A stretch of 64,000 nt of DNA from Diphasiastrum complanatum (GCA_029204225.1 CM055111.1:12586697-12650696), one strand, 5' to 3'; counted from the first letter of the stretch, positions 30,883-41,714 are shown. Notes: a model not told the origin generated them from the sequence alone. Numbers and translations are program-made.

Positions 30883-31676
30883 TTGATTGATTGACAGAGA
30901 GAGAGAGAGAGTTGTGTGTGGAGCCAATCAACCACCAGCTCGAAATTCCGGAATCATCAAAGTACAACCAGCTTGCTCATGATGTCAACTATTCTATTAC
31001 CTTCAAAGTGGATCTGAATTTCTACACAGTTGACAAGTATTCATACAACCGAGCATCGACTGAATTCTCACTAAAGATCAGCAACTTTGTTCCTGAAGCA
31101 GTAACTGATGAGAATCACCTTGCTCACGCAACACACTCAATTTAGTACTACAATCAAACCAGAGAATCCAAAATTAGGATCTAGAGTTCTCACAATTGGC
31201 ATACGTTCATGCAACCCATACACCTTAATATTGAAAGTGTTTGGATCACCAAGGTCAGTATTTGCTGTAGAAAAGGATAGCTAGTAAGGCAGAGATCAGC
31301 GATAGCAATGTATTCCAATGAGCTATAAATGCGGCAATATCGAGACAACCAGGTGAACAGACCTGTGGATGAATGCTGAGGAAAGAGAAGCTTGAAGAGG
31401 CCAAGGTGGGTATATAGAGCTACACCATTTACTTTAGCTGCAGCAACGGAGACAAAGGTACAATGAGCAGTAGCAAGATCGCGGAAGTGAGCAGAAAATA
31501 TAAAGAAATGGCAAGGCCAGTGAGAGGCACGATCATGCTGCGGTTGAGCAGATCGCTTACGTGTTTACACTGCATGCACACCGCTCTCACCTCCGCCATA
31601 GTCTCCGCTCCATCAACCTATCCGTATCTCCTTCCTCGCTCCTCCTCCTCCTCATCTTCTTCGAACACACATCGAA

Positions 31677-31720
<44 letters not shown>
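30883..31720 (-). promoter_or_regulatory. Upstream region of the ERF gene
   Basis: On the gene strand, an 18-base CT run (30895-30912) sits just before the ATG, a common plant 5' UTR feature. Further up, CTATATACC at about 31409-31417 could be a TATA box, which would give a leader of roughly 500 nt. A (GA)20 tract lies about 260 bp beyond that. These placements are by eye; a transcription start is not proven. Short ORFs in this region have no support. Confidence 0.35.
31679..31718. repeat. (CT)20 microsatellite
   Basis: Forty bases of perfect CT dinucleotide, read as GA on the strand of the ERF gene about 800 bp upstream of its ATG. GA tracts are bound by plant BPC/GAGA-binding proteins; a role here is inference. 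The Ser-Leu-rich ORF across it is an artefact. Confidence 0.95.
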
Positions 31721-31722
<2 letters not shown>

Positions 31723-31899
31723 CATTACAGATAATAATTAGAATAATAATATTATAATAATGTTTTGATTTATTGAAGGACACGATGGGCCTTTCATCCC
31801 GCAAAGCGCCTAGGCCCAAAGCGCCAATTGACGTCCACCCCAGCCTTCAAGTAAATTCAATCAATCTTTTTTTTTTTTCCTAAGTGAGCCATAATTTCT

Positions 31900-32640
31900 A
31901 GCCTCATTGAAACCACATGTATTTAGAAATCTTCTTTTCTAGCGACCTTGCACCTTCCCCTGGCCGAAGGGCCGAGGAGCCGGCCATTCCGCGACGTCAC
32001 TTTTTACATTTTTTTTCCGTTGCAAATTTTTTTTCCACGCACCTTCCAGACGGAAGATGCTGTGAAAAAAGGTAAATTTTTTTACGGGCACCTTTCGGAT
32101 GCACCTTGCGCCTTCCCCGGGCTGAAGGGCCAAGGAGCCGCTCCTTCCGGGCCGTGAAATCACTTTTTACATTTTTTTTTTCTTTTCTTGTTTTCTGTTG
32201 TCAATTTTTTTTACATGCACCTTCCGGGGGTAAGATGCGTGTAAAAAAAGGTAAATTTTTTTAATGGCACCTTCCGAATGCCGAAAGGTGCTTGTAAAAT
32301 TTTTTTGCCATAAAAAAATTTGCCCTCACAGATTACGTTCTTTGAGGCTGCTCCATTTCCTTTGTAAAAATGTTAAAAGCGATTTTACGGTCTTAAAATT
32401 ATGACGAGATCATTCAAATTTCAAATGTATTCGGAAACGGTGCTTTTAGTGACCATCGCACTTGATAGAACGGCCTCACCATAATTTTATGGCCATTTTA
32501 CTGAGTGCAAAGGTCACTGAAAGACTTTTCTGAGGCTTAACAGATTGTCTCGGCATTTTACGTTACGGTCAAAAAATTTTTTATGACCCATAGACTTTTA
32601 TTTTTTGTGAGGATTAATGTGATGTCCCAAAATTTTTATG
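31900..32640. repeat. Foldback-rich non-autonomous repeat with ~155-bp internal duplication
   Basis: The block GGCCGAAGGGCC...CACTTTTTACATTTTTTTT (31970-32090) is repeated at about 32120-32260. Each copy is followed by GCACCTTCCRG and a G-rich counterpart. Near 32266-32330 a strong hairpin forms (GGCACCTTCCG, AATG, CCGAAAGGTGC), flanked by AAATTTTTTT and AAAAAAATTT, which also pair. The following sequence to 32640 is T-rich with GGTCAC/TTTTACGG words. It resembles a foldback element or MITE, but I cannot set precise ends or a target duplication. Confidence 0.5.
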
Positions 32641-33400
32641 CACATTTTGAGTTATAAAATGCTTTTGAAAAGATTTTTTTCTTCATAAAACAACTCCACA
32701 AAACTAAAACAATAATCGTTCCAAAGGAATATTATTTAGTCCACTTCAAACATGAAGTAAAATGCCAACTCATGCCAACTCTATCCTTTATTATATCTTA
32801 ACCAACTCACCACTTAGAGGAGAAAGAACCCTTCATTAAATTATATGTTAATGCCTATCATATGCATATGAATTTCCCTTTAGTTCCTTTACCTCTAATA
32901 ACCAATAAGTACTCACATTAGTACTAGAAGATGTCTTGCAAAATGTCCTTAATCTATGGTTAACCATCAAGAGAAAAAAAAGATGTCGTGCAAATAGTTT
33001 TCTCTATAAATCTTTCAAATAAACTTATAAACCTCTCCTTAGTACTAGAAGATGTCTTGCAAAATAGTTTCCTCTATTTATCTTTCAAATAGAGTTATTA
33101 ACGTATGAAGCCAATCTATCGACTTTGGTTTATTCACTTTAAAGTGTGAATGGTTATAAATTTCTAAACCGGATTTATTGAAACATTATGTATCATGTAT
33201 GGTGATGTTTAGCTTTGCATAAACACCTAAAATCTATTGTGATGATTTGCATCAATATCTCTTAGAGTTTGCATCTCATTTTGTGTGTAGATGCTGATTT
33301 TTCTACATTGGCAGGATTGTTGGTTTGCTCCTTATTGTAACCAAAGATTTGGGACATGGATTGGATCTTGAATGATCTGAAATCCTTCACACTAGTCACG
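32641..33400. other. AT-rich spacer, no gene seen
   Basis: Contains a short tandem duplication (listed next) and no recognisable coding sequence. It abuts the truncated 3' end of Copia-6b. Confidence 0.5.
32918..33102. repeat. ~118-bp duplication
   Basis: TTAGTACTAGAAGATGTCTT and the following GCAAAAT occur at 32918 and 33037. The adjacent TTTCTCTATAAATCTTTCAA block (32998) recurs at about 33066 as TTTCCTCTATTTATCTTTCA. An old local duplication. Confidence 0.7.
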
Positions 33401-33439
33401 ATGGTGAGTCATGTGTTGAGTTGCTCCGGAGTCTAGATA

Positions 33440-34375
33440 CTAGGAATCAATATTCTGTTGTTCTCGGACTTTGGTCATGAAAGCTGCTTCATCTTCCTCT
33501 TCTTGTTGTTGCTGATTTGAGTGACTGGCTGTAGCACTATGTGCTTGTTGTTGGAACTGCTTCTTCTTTCCGTTGTTGTACTTCAAAGTTTGGCAGTCCT
33601 TGATTTCGTGGCCAGTCCTCTTACAGTATCTATAGAGGACTGGTTGGAATGATGAAGAGCTTGAATTCGCTCCTGGACCGGAATTTGGTCTAGACTGCAT
33701 GTTGCTCTTCTTGTCAATAGAGCCTGACTTTGTAGATCTCTTGGATCTAAACTTCTGATTTTTTGAATACAGAGCATGAGGATCCGATCATGACCTTGAG
33801 GAGAATGCTGATCTTATGATCTCCTCTTGTAGCAGCAGCGAAATTACTCTTGATAGAGTGAGATGCTCCTGGGTAGAAATTGCCATTACCCAATTTTCAT
33901 AGGCTTCAAGTAGACTTGATAATAGAGTCATAAGTGCATCGAAATCTTCTATGACTGAGGCAGTTGCAATCATCTGCTCCATAAGATTCTTGAAGGTGTT
34001 GAGGTGACTCGAGACACCATCTGCGTCAGACATTCTGAGGGTGAAGAATTTTTTCCTCAGATGAATCTTGGAAGTAACATCTCTAATGTCATAGAGAGTT
34101 GCTAGGATGTTCCAAGCATCCTTAGCCGTCTGAGCAGCACGTATGTGGCTGATTTGAGTGTCCTTGATGTTGAGGGTGATCATGGAAAATGGTTTGCCAT
34201 CTCTCAGTCTCCACTTGGTGATGACGGCTGCATCACCTTCTAGTTTGAGCTCTGTACCATCAACGATGTCTCACAATTCTTTGGCTAGAAGTATAACCTT
34301 CATCTTGAATTTTCAGAGATGGTAGTTATCTCCATCGAGTTTGTCAATGAGAGATGAACTAAATGATGGATCCAT
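33440..34375 (-). pseudogene. Copia-6b gag
   Basis: MDPSFSSSLIDKLDGDNYH starts at 34375; stops replace the conserved Trp in two places (before KFKMK and before DIV). The core is well kept: MITLNIKDTQISHIRAAQTA, WNILATLYDIRDV and HLRKKFFTLRMSDADGVSSH. The knuckle reads YRYCKRTGHEIKDC, with the first cysteine changed to tyrosine. A Gln-rich spacer leads to protease. Confidence 0.87.
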
Positions 34376-34497
34376 TCTGGTTAAACAATTTCGTTGGTAG
34401 ACACAACAACTGTTTGTATACTGTTGGTTGCGCGTTTGCTAGAAAGACGTCTTGATAGAAACAAGACTGATAATCCGTAGTAGAAATGCAGATTACA

Positions 34498-35599
34498 TCG
34501 TAAAATCGTGTGTGGGCGTGAGCGGCAGCGGAAGCTCGAGGATTGAGCATGGCTTGTTGGAACGGAAACACAACAGTTAGCAGCAGAATTATTCAAGTAG
34601 AAGAATCTATACTGAATGCGCAAATGAACGACGCAGTAGTGAGACAAAAATTGCACTATGATTAATATCAACAGTTAGCTTGAAGTAATAACTTCAGCTT
34701 GCTAAGCGTGATAACGCTGGCTACAGATAAGTCTGATTGAAAGCTAAATTCAATTAACTCAATTAACACTTACATAGTTTGAATCAGCTAATATATAGAT
34801 TTACAAGTGTCGAGGAAAAATATCTTACAAGCCTTTAATGTTATTTACGCCAGTCTTTGCACATGTACAAAGTTGGTAACCGCTAACCACCTTTGGGATA
34901 TTTGGTTGTCCAGCTGTTTTAGGGTTGTTGATAAGTTGGCGACGTCGGTCAGCCAATATAGCGAAACGCGAAAATAGCCGAAAAACTCAAAGGTGCCCTT
35001 AGATTGAAGGTATGCAACTCCTGAATTGCCCTTACACTAAAGGTATGTAAATCCCTAAGGTGCCCTTAGAATCAAGACAACGAAGAAGGCGAAAAAGCCA
35101 AAAAGTGCCATGCAGTGGAGGCAGAGAAGAAGGCGAAGGTGCCTTGAACTAAAGGCAGTGAGAAAGGCGAAAAGTGCCTTAGTTTAGAGGCAGCAAAAAA
35201 AATCGAAAAAAGGCGAAGGTGCCCTAAAAATGACTTTAAGGTTTTCTGGGTACTTCGTCGCATTTTTCGCAAAGAGCAAAAAGGTGAAAAAGGTGAAGGT
35301 GGTCCAAAAATGGTTTAAGTAATTCTGGCCAGTGTGTCGTCTTTTTCATGAGCGAAAAAGGCGAAGAAGGCGGATAAAGCAAAGGTGCTTTAAGAATGGT
35401 TTCTAAGTCATTCTGGTCACTGGGCCAGTGTGTTGCATTTTTCACTAGGGAGAGAAAAAGGGCGAAGGTGTCTGAAAAATTGTTTAAAGTAAAAGAAAGA
35501 AAAAATGTGAAGGTCCGAAAATTTGAAGTCGACCTTTGGTTTTTCAGGATGCTCATTACTTGAACGATTTGTTTAAGACTGAGCACAAAAAATCTAACA
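34498..35599 (-). repeat. Copia-6b 5' LTR (about 1100 bp)
   Basis: It begins TGTTAGATTTTTTGTGCTCA at 35599 and shares U3 wording with 25645-26223 and 41859-42559. It holds more copies of the CACCTTCGCCTTTTTCGC-type block than Copia-6c (701 bp), which accounts for much of the length difference. The 3' end is set by comparison with Copia-6c. Confidence 0.8.
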
Positions 35600-37130
35600 T
35601 ATGCGCTGTTATGGCCTCTGGATGGATTAACCAATCTCTGCATTGGTGGCCTATAGGTAAGAAGCCCTGCTTCTGTGCTAGCTCCTTCTCCAACTGCAGA
35701 TTTTCCTCTCGTGATAGCCCCTCCTCTTTGATGAACTGCTCCAATTTCTCCGTGATTCGTGTGAGCAAGATCGTTCTCGTCCAGTTTTCAACCCTACATT
35801 ATCAATGCATACTGGGCCACCTACAGTGATGATGTCAAGCTGGGATTGTAGTAAATCCCTTTCATACTCGATGACATCCTTGTATGTCTGCAGTGTCTCA
35901 GCTTCCCTCTAAAATTTTGTGATTCTTTCAAAATAATGGGCATTCTTATCCCGTAATGTCTTGTTGTCGTCCTCCTTCCTTTGCAACTGTTCTTTCAGCG
36001 TTTTGATGCACACTACCTTTCCCTGCAACTGCGCTTGGTATTGGCAGACCTTGGGTCTCTCCTCCTTAGCAATTTGTAACCTTGTTGTTTGTTCATCATA
36101 TAATGCCTTCAAGTATGCTACCTGCTCCTCCAGATGGAAATATTCGCTTATAAAATCCATTCCGGGTCGTAACGCCGGTGAAAATTCAACAGCAGTCTGC
36201 AAAAATTCTCGGATATTCTCATCATCTCGATATGATCTGTGTGCAGCTGCCATCTCGTCCTTCTGGACCTTATCATCTTGCCTCTGTAGAGTATTGTCCA
36301 CTGCCTAATCAACATTAATGTATATCCCATCATCATGTTGCACTACCGGCATGGGGTCCAAATCTCTTGTTGCTTCATCAGTCTGCGTCGCCCCCTGGTG
36401 TTGTTGAGGATTGTAGGAGTCCGATTGGACCTCTGCCTCATCCCTTGTAATTTTGGTAATGAGAAAATACTATTGACTGCCGTTGCTGGCACTGAACTCT
36501 GCAACGAACCCACCTCCTGATTAGACAATACTCCAAACACCTCACATATCCTTGTGATATGTGCTCCCCATTCACTGTACTTCCTAGCACCATCCGGGCA
36601 CTTCTTGAACTGCTTATATGCAATTGTGCCCCAAGGGATGGGTGTCCCCCTCAAAGTGGCTTGGATCAATGCAAAGTTTTTCACCGATATGTATCGATCG
36701 GTGTGTCATCCAAAGACCATATGGTTGAACCATCTCCCCAAAGCACCTAGGGACGCTGGTTGATAGAGACTCAACTTGTACCCCTGTTCTTTATTGAAGG
36801 CAGAAAAGAACTCTGCCATTTGCACCAAAGGTATGTTTATAGTATCACCATCCATGGGCAAACCGATGGTGTCCACGAACATCTACTCCGTGATCGGAAT
36901 ATTGACATTGCGCACTTGTGTGAACCCTTGCTCTGCCGATTCCTTCTTGATATTGGTCAAAAATTCTATAGCCACATCCTCTATGATTTATTCGGATTGA
37001 ACAGTTGCAAATGGTCTAACCACAATTGTTTCAAATAGTCCTGGATCGACGCGCCCTTGACATCCATGCATTTAATAAACCTAGAGCCCTTGTTGATAGC
37101 TACCATCGCCACTATTCGTTGAGTGTAATT
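35600..37130 (-). pseudogene. Gypsy-2 post-pol ORF: conserved globular region plus coiled coil, function unknown
   Basis: From about 37130 the broken frame reads NKGSRFIKCMDVKGASIQDY, VNIPITE, FVDTIGLPMDGDTINIPL, AFNKEQGYKLSLYQP and SLGALGRWFNHMVFG. It continues with FALIQATLRGTPIPWGTIAY, QFKKCPDGARKYSEWGAHIT, then a variable region and a long heptad-like stretch (FHLEEQVAYLKALYDEQTTR; IKTLKEQLQRKEDDNKTLRD). It lies on the same strand as pol and 3' of it, and it is not gag because the knuckled gag lies upstream. A homologue occupies the same place in Gypsy-4. It may belong to the plant transposon-protein families found at the env-like position of Athila/Tat elements. I see no signal peptide or transmembrane segment. 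Its end is cut by Copia-6b. Confidence 0.65.
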
Positions 37131-37677
37131 CTGCTAGCGATGGGTGTTAGCTCAAAATTGTCGCAACTCAGCATGCAAAAGCTCTTGTGCATGAGGTGAT
37201 TATGAATTGGTCAATTCATGGTTTTAAGTTATGCCTCTACTCTCAAACGCTAACTGGTCCTATGCGCACCTATAAAAAATGGAGACGTATCAATTGCTAC
37301 AGTCCCATCAAATTTATTCTCGTACGAAGGAGTGTTTAACTGCGACTTTTAGTGGTATTAACACTGCTGAAAGTTATAGTATAGAATGTACTCATGGAAA
37401 GCGTAATATAAAATTGTAACTTTTCAGTTTAACGAAATAACAAAAAGCTCCGTAATATTCTCTCAAACTGTAATAATCCAAGAACCGTAATATTCCTTCA
37501 GAACCGCAGTAACCTAAAAGTCATAATATTATGACAAAGCCGCACTAACCTTAAAAAATGTAATATCCCTACAAACAAACAAAACATAACATTCTTACAT
37601 CACCTTCAAAAGAGTTCATCTTGCCGTATCTCCCGTCGTGGAAACTGCAATAACAGAACCGTAATCTTATTATCCCT

Positions 37678-38088
37678 TCATACTCCGAGTTCTCCCAACT
37701 GGCATTGGTTGAACGTAATCCTAGCTTTCATAATATCAAACAGAGAGTCAATCAATCCTTTATTGATATCACTTTTTCCTTCTGGAGGATTATAAACCTT
37801 TACGCGACTGTTGTTGACAACAAATGGCAAACCCGATGGGTGCTGCCATGCTATTGTCACATTATTACCAAAAATATTTATGATTCAATATGGTCCTTCC
37901 CAATGCTGGTCTTTTGATTTCAAAGTGTTCGTTATACTCCCAGGGTAGTACAACACTAGATCTCCCTTCTTAAGCTCTCGTTCATGTATGTGCTTGTCGA
38001 ACCATCGAGCCTGCTGTTGTTTAATCACCCAGTTCATCCAATATGCATAGCCTCTATGCTCTTCCAAAGTTTCAACACAATTAATCAT
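37678..38088 (-). pseudogene. Gypsy-2 integrase C-terminus
   Basis: The frame shows RWFDKHIHERELKKGDLVLY, YPGSITNTLKSKDQHWEGPY, the GPY/F-type module that ends gypsy integrases. A stop follows, then NNVTIAWQHPSGLPFVVN and KGLIDSLFDIMKA to 37678. The zinc and DDE domains are deleted. Confidence 0.8.
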
Positions 38089-38119
38089 TCACGTGTGGCG
38101 CATTCGGCATTTCATCTAT

Positions 38120-38886
38120 GCCCTCTTCCTCGTTGCTCGTTTCAATATGGGACAATTGATTGGCTATGGTATGCACTCGTCTAGGTCAAATTCGCACTTC
38201 AAACTCAAATTCTTGGAATTGAATCATCCATCCCACAATCCTACCTACAATCATAGGTTTATATATAAGATAAAGCAACAATTGATGATCCATATAAGCA
38301 ATAAAATTATTATCAAGTAGAACATATCAGAATTTTTGAAGTGCAAAAATTAAACTCAATGCCTCTCGTTCCGTAGAAAGGTTTGCATCTCCTTTGGGGT
38401 CTTTGGAACCCGCATATTCTTAATTACCTTGACCTTTGCTAGATCAATAGATAAGCCCTCTTTAAGAATGATTTGTCCCAACAAAACTCCACTTCGCACA
38501 CAAAAAGTACATTTATCTGGATTCAAACTGATGCCATATTCATAATTGTGCTGGAAATACTTCTCCAAAAAATCCAAATGATCATTCGCATCTCCATACA
38601 AAGAGAAATCATCCAGAAAAATCTTCATTAATCGATCCAAGTAGTCATAAAAGGCCTTAGTCATGACCTTTTGAAAGGCTGCTGGTGAATTTTTCAAACC
38701 AAACGACATCACCTTATATGCGTACACTCCCCACTCTATGATGAACGCCGTTTTTTCCCTATCTTTTTCCGCAATTTGAATTTGATTGTAGCCACTGAAC
38801 CCATCTAGAAAACTGTAGAGTTCATGTCCAGCGACTTCATCCAAAACAAATGCCCGTCGACAGTCGTTCTTCCAATGCCTATACAC
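38120..38886 (-). pseudogene. Gypsy-2 reverse transcriptase and RNase H remnant
   Basis: A 176-codon open frame starts inside the second zinc knuckle and goes straight to VLDEVAGHELYSFLDGFSGY, then NQIQIAEKDREKTAFI, EWGVYAYKVMSFGLKNSPAA and the catalytic FLDDFSLYGD. FLDDF is the variant used by Athila/Tat-like plant gypsy elements. RT continues to GVLLGQIILKEGLSID and TPKEMQTFLRNERH. RNase H wording (LIFALQ; YMDHQLLLYLIYK) follows with shifts. The catalytic DD is intact, but the N-terminal third of RT is missing. Confidence 0.85.
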
Positions 38887-39445
38887 ATTACATATAGCAC
38901 AATAGCGTGTACTAGTGGGACATTCATTAATATAATGCCCTTCTTGATTACAATTTTGACAAAAACAGATATTCCCCTGTCGAAACTCCGTAGTAATGAC
39001 ATCCTTAGTAGTTGTTGGTGGTGGTTCACTAGCTTTTCCCTTCTTCTTATGCTTCTTGGACCGTTTCCCATCACGTGAAGAAGATGAATCCTCTTTCGAG
39101 CTTGAGAAATTAGAAGATTCTGAACCTGTATCCGTATCAGAATCAGATGAATCATCATGCCCATGATGCCGACGATGTCGCCAGTACTTACTTCCTACTT
39201 TCCTCTTCCTCCAACATCCACAATATGTTCTAGACCTTGACCATGCAAAGATGTAGTTCCTCGTCGAAGAACCTTATGTAATCTATGACGAAAATACTTG
39301 ACGTGGTTAGCATCTGTAAGTGGCTCCTATAATCTCTTCTCCAGCACCTTAAAACGTTACACATAAGCCAATACATCCTCCTTCCGCTTCTACTTGATAG
39401 CCTACAACTTATCTAGAAATTCTTCATGTCGCTTTTTAGTAGTTG
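38880..39445 (-). pseudogene. Gypsy-2 gag C-terminus with two CCHC knuckles
   Basis: A Ser/Asp-rich then Lys-rich stretch (HRRHHGHDDSSDSDTDTGSE; RDGKRSKKHKKKGK) is followed by two knuckles, CQNCNQEGHYINEC and CAICNVYRHWKNDC, both with complete ligands. Upstream, VLAYVXRFKVLEKRL-type capsid wording is faint and full of stops. The last knuckle runs in frame into RT. Confidence 0.75.
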
Positions 39446-40770
39446 AATTCCTGGATTGGAATTTGGATATTCAATTCTTGGGTCGGATTTGTCAACATCT
39501 TTCCCCTTGTGGTCAATGAACTGGTCTTTCACAAAAATGACATCTCTATAGTGAATGCCTTCTCAGTATCCATACTGCAGAGCTTGTATGCCTTGTGAAT
39601 AGCCGATGAAAATCATTTTTCTACTTTTGTCATCTAGCTTTCTTCTTAGATCTTCAGGGATCTGAACGAAAGCGATGCATCCAAACACTTGAATATATTT
39701 GAGTGGTGGTTTCGCTATCCACACCTCATAAGGTGTCTTGCCATTCAGGGCTTTGGTGATGGATCGATTCTGCAAATAGGCAACTGTAGTAACAAATTCT
39801 ATCCAAAATCTCTTTGGAAGAGAGGCATGGGCCAGCATGCTCTTGGCACTTTCGACGAGTGTCCGATTCTTCTGTTCAGCTACACCATTGGACTGAGGTG
39901 AATAGCTGGTTGTAAATTATTGATGTACCTCATTGGCCTTGCAGAACTCCTTGATTATGTGGAGATATACTCTCCCTCTCCATCTGTGCGTAGAGCCTTG
40001 AACTTCCTCTGGGTCTGGTTTTCTATAGACACCTTGAACTGCTTGAAGAACTTGAATGCTTCAGATTTGTTCTTCATAAAGTAAGTAGTAGTCCTTCAAG
40101 AGAAGTCGTCGATGAAGGTTAGGAAATAGAGAGCTCCCCCTGTGGAAGCACTCTGCATCGGGCCACAAATGTCGTTGTGTACAAGAAGGTCAAGCAAGCC
40201 CTTAGATGTGTGAATTGATTCTAAATTGAAGGGACTTCTAGCATGCTTGCTGATAAGACAACTTTCGCATGGAGAAGTTGGCTTGCTAACAGAAGGCAGA
40301 TCTTGTACTAGTCTCAGAGTAGACATTTGCTAGATACTATTGAAATTGATGTGGCCAAGTCTGAAATGCCACATCATATCAGTTGATTCAGAAGTGGCTG
40401 TGTGAAGAGCTTGACACGTTAGAAGAGTAGCAATGGCTGAGTTTGTAAAGATAGCCACTTCTTCTTCCGAAGGCTACAACCTTCCGGGATTTGTCAAGAA
40501 TTGTGCAGCCTTCTATATCGAATTCGACCCTCCGACTTGAATCAGTGATTTTACTAACTGAGAGGAGATTCTTGGTCAGATTTGGAACGTGGAGAACGTT
40601 GGACAACAACTTGACTTCACCTTTCTGAAATTCGACTCTAATTGTTCCCTCACATTCCATTGAATGTGATGAGTTGTCTCCAAGTTCCACAACTCTTGTA
40701 TGGGTGAATGACTTGTAGTCCTTGAACCAGTCGCGATGGTGAATCATGTGTTGAGTTTCTCCGGAATCTA
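39446..40770 (-). pseudogene. Copia-6c protease and integrase
   Basis: Protease reads YLDSGETQHM (Ala to Glu at the active-site loop), then HRDWFKDYKSFTHTRVVELG. GAG-pre-integrase wording includes VLHVPNLTKNLLSVSKITDS and FGRRSGYLYKLSHCY. The integrase zinc end has PCESCLISKHARSPF, the core LLVHNDICGPM and FLTFIDDFS. A stop follows, and LAHASLPKRFWIEFVTTVAY, then IQVFGCIAFVQIPEDLRRKL at 39838-39563. The middle of the core (SDGEGEY / PQSNGVAEQKN wording, 39990-39850) is present in another frame. Confidence 0.87.
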
Positions 40771-40774
40771 GATA

Positions 40775-41714
40775 CTAGGAATCGATATCCTGTTGTTCTC
40801 CAACTTTGGTCATGAAAGCAGCTTCATCTTCCTCTTGTTGCTGAATCAAGTGATTGGTTGTAGCATTGTGTGCTTGTTGTTGGAACTGCTTCTTCTTTTC
40901 ATTGTTGTACTTCAAAGTTTGGCAGTCCTTGATTTCATGGCCAGTCCTCTTATAGTATCTATAGAATAGTTTCTGCACTAGAATGATGAAAAACTTGAAT
41001 TCAATCCTGAACCATAATTTGGTCCAGACTGCATGTTGCTCTTCCTATTAGGATAATCTGACTGTGTAGATCTCTTAGATCTGAACTTTTGATTTTTTTT
41101 TTTTTAGTATAGAGCTTGAGGATCCACTCTTGAGCCTGAGGAGGATGCTGATCTTTTGATCTCCTGTTGTAGAAGTAGCAAAATTACTCTTGATAGAGTG
41201 AGGTGCTCCTGGGTAGAAATTGCCATTATCTAATTTTCATAGGCTTCAGGTAGACTCGATAATAGAGCCATGAATACATCAGAATCTTCTATGATTGAGC
41301 CAGTTGCAATCACTTGCTCCATAAGATTTTTGAAAATGTTGAGGTGACTCGAAACACTCTCTACGTCAGACATTCTTAGGGTGAAGAATTTCTTCCGCAA
41401 GTGTAGCTTGAAAGTCACATCCCTGATATCGTAGAGAGTGGCTAAGATGTCCCATGCATCTTTAGCAGTCTGAGCAGCACGTATGTGGCTGATCTGAGTA
41501 TCTTTGATGTTGAGGGTGATCATGGCAAATGCTTTGCCATCTCTCAGTCTCCACTTGGTGATGCTGGCTGCATCACCTTTTGGTTTGAGCTTTGTGCCAT
41601 CACCAATGTCCCACAGTTCTTTGGCTAGTAGTATGAACCTCATCTTGAATTTCCAGAGATGTTAGTTGTCTCCATCGAGTTTGCAATGAGAGATGAACTA
41701 GAAGATGGATCCAT
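40775..41714 (-). pseudogene. Copia-6c gag
   Basis: ATG at 41714, then the same MDPSSS start as Copia-6b. The core reads LRDGKAFAMITLNIKDTQIS, WDILATLYDIRDVTFKLHLR and FTLRMSDVESVSSHLN. The knuckle is YRYYKRTGHEIKDC: both N-terminal cysteines are tyrosine. A 13-T run near 41093 adds a frameshift on this strand. Confidence 0.87.

Larger units (their letters stand above)
33400..35599 (-). mobile_element. Copia-6b: 5' LTR and gag, truncated in protease
   Basis: On the minus strand: LTR 35599-34498, a leader, gag from the ATG at 34375, zinc knuckle near 33620, and the protease motif YLDSGAT near 33435, after which the copy ends at about 33400. It is inserted in the distal part of Gypsy-2. Compared with Copia-6c, the primer-binding site has been deleted from the leader. 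Confidence 0.88.
35600..39445 (-). mobile_element. Gypsy-2: Ty3/gypsy relic with an extra ORF 3' of pol
   Basis: The minus-strand order is gag C-terminus with two zinc knuckles (39445-38880), RT (38886-38356), RNase H remnant (38340-38120), integrase C-terminus (38088-37678), a repeat-rich spacer, then a further ORF (about 37130-35600). Protease and most of integrase are deleted. RT precedes integrase, as in Ty3/gypsy. Copia-6c cuts its 5' side and Copia-6b its 3' side. Gypsy-4 has the same order and a homologous extra ORF. Confidence 0.85.

Noticed and set aside
30883..30927. N-terminal extension of the ERF protein by 15 residues
   Set aside because: The extended frame starts at TTG, and the sequence is a CT-repeat leader; the first ATG (30882) gives a normal N-terminus.
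31463..31741. Ser/Leu-rich ORF upstream of the ERF gene
   Set aside because: It is largely the translated (CT)20 microsatellite and neighbouring TCC repeats.
31948..32163. ORFs on both strands in the GC-rich repeat
   Set aside because: Mirror-image frames across a foldback repeat; coding is not supported.
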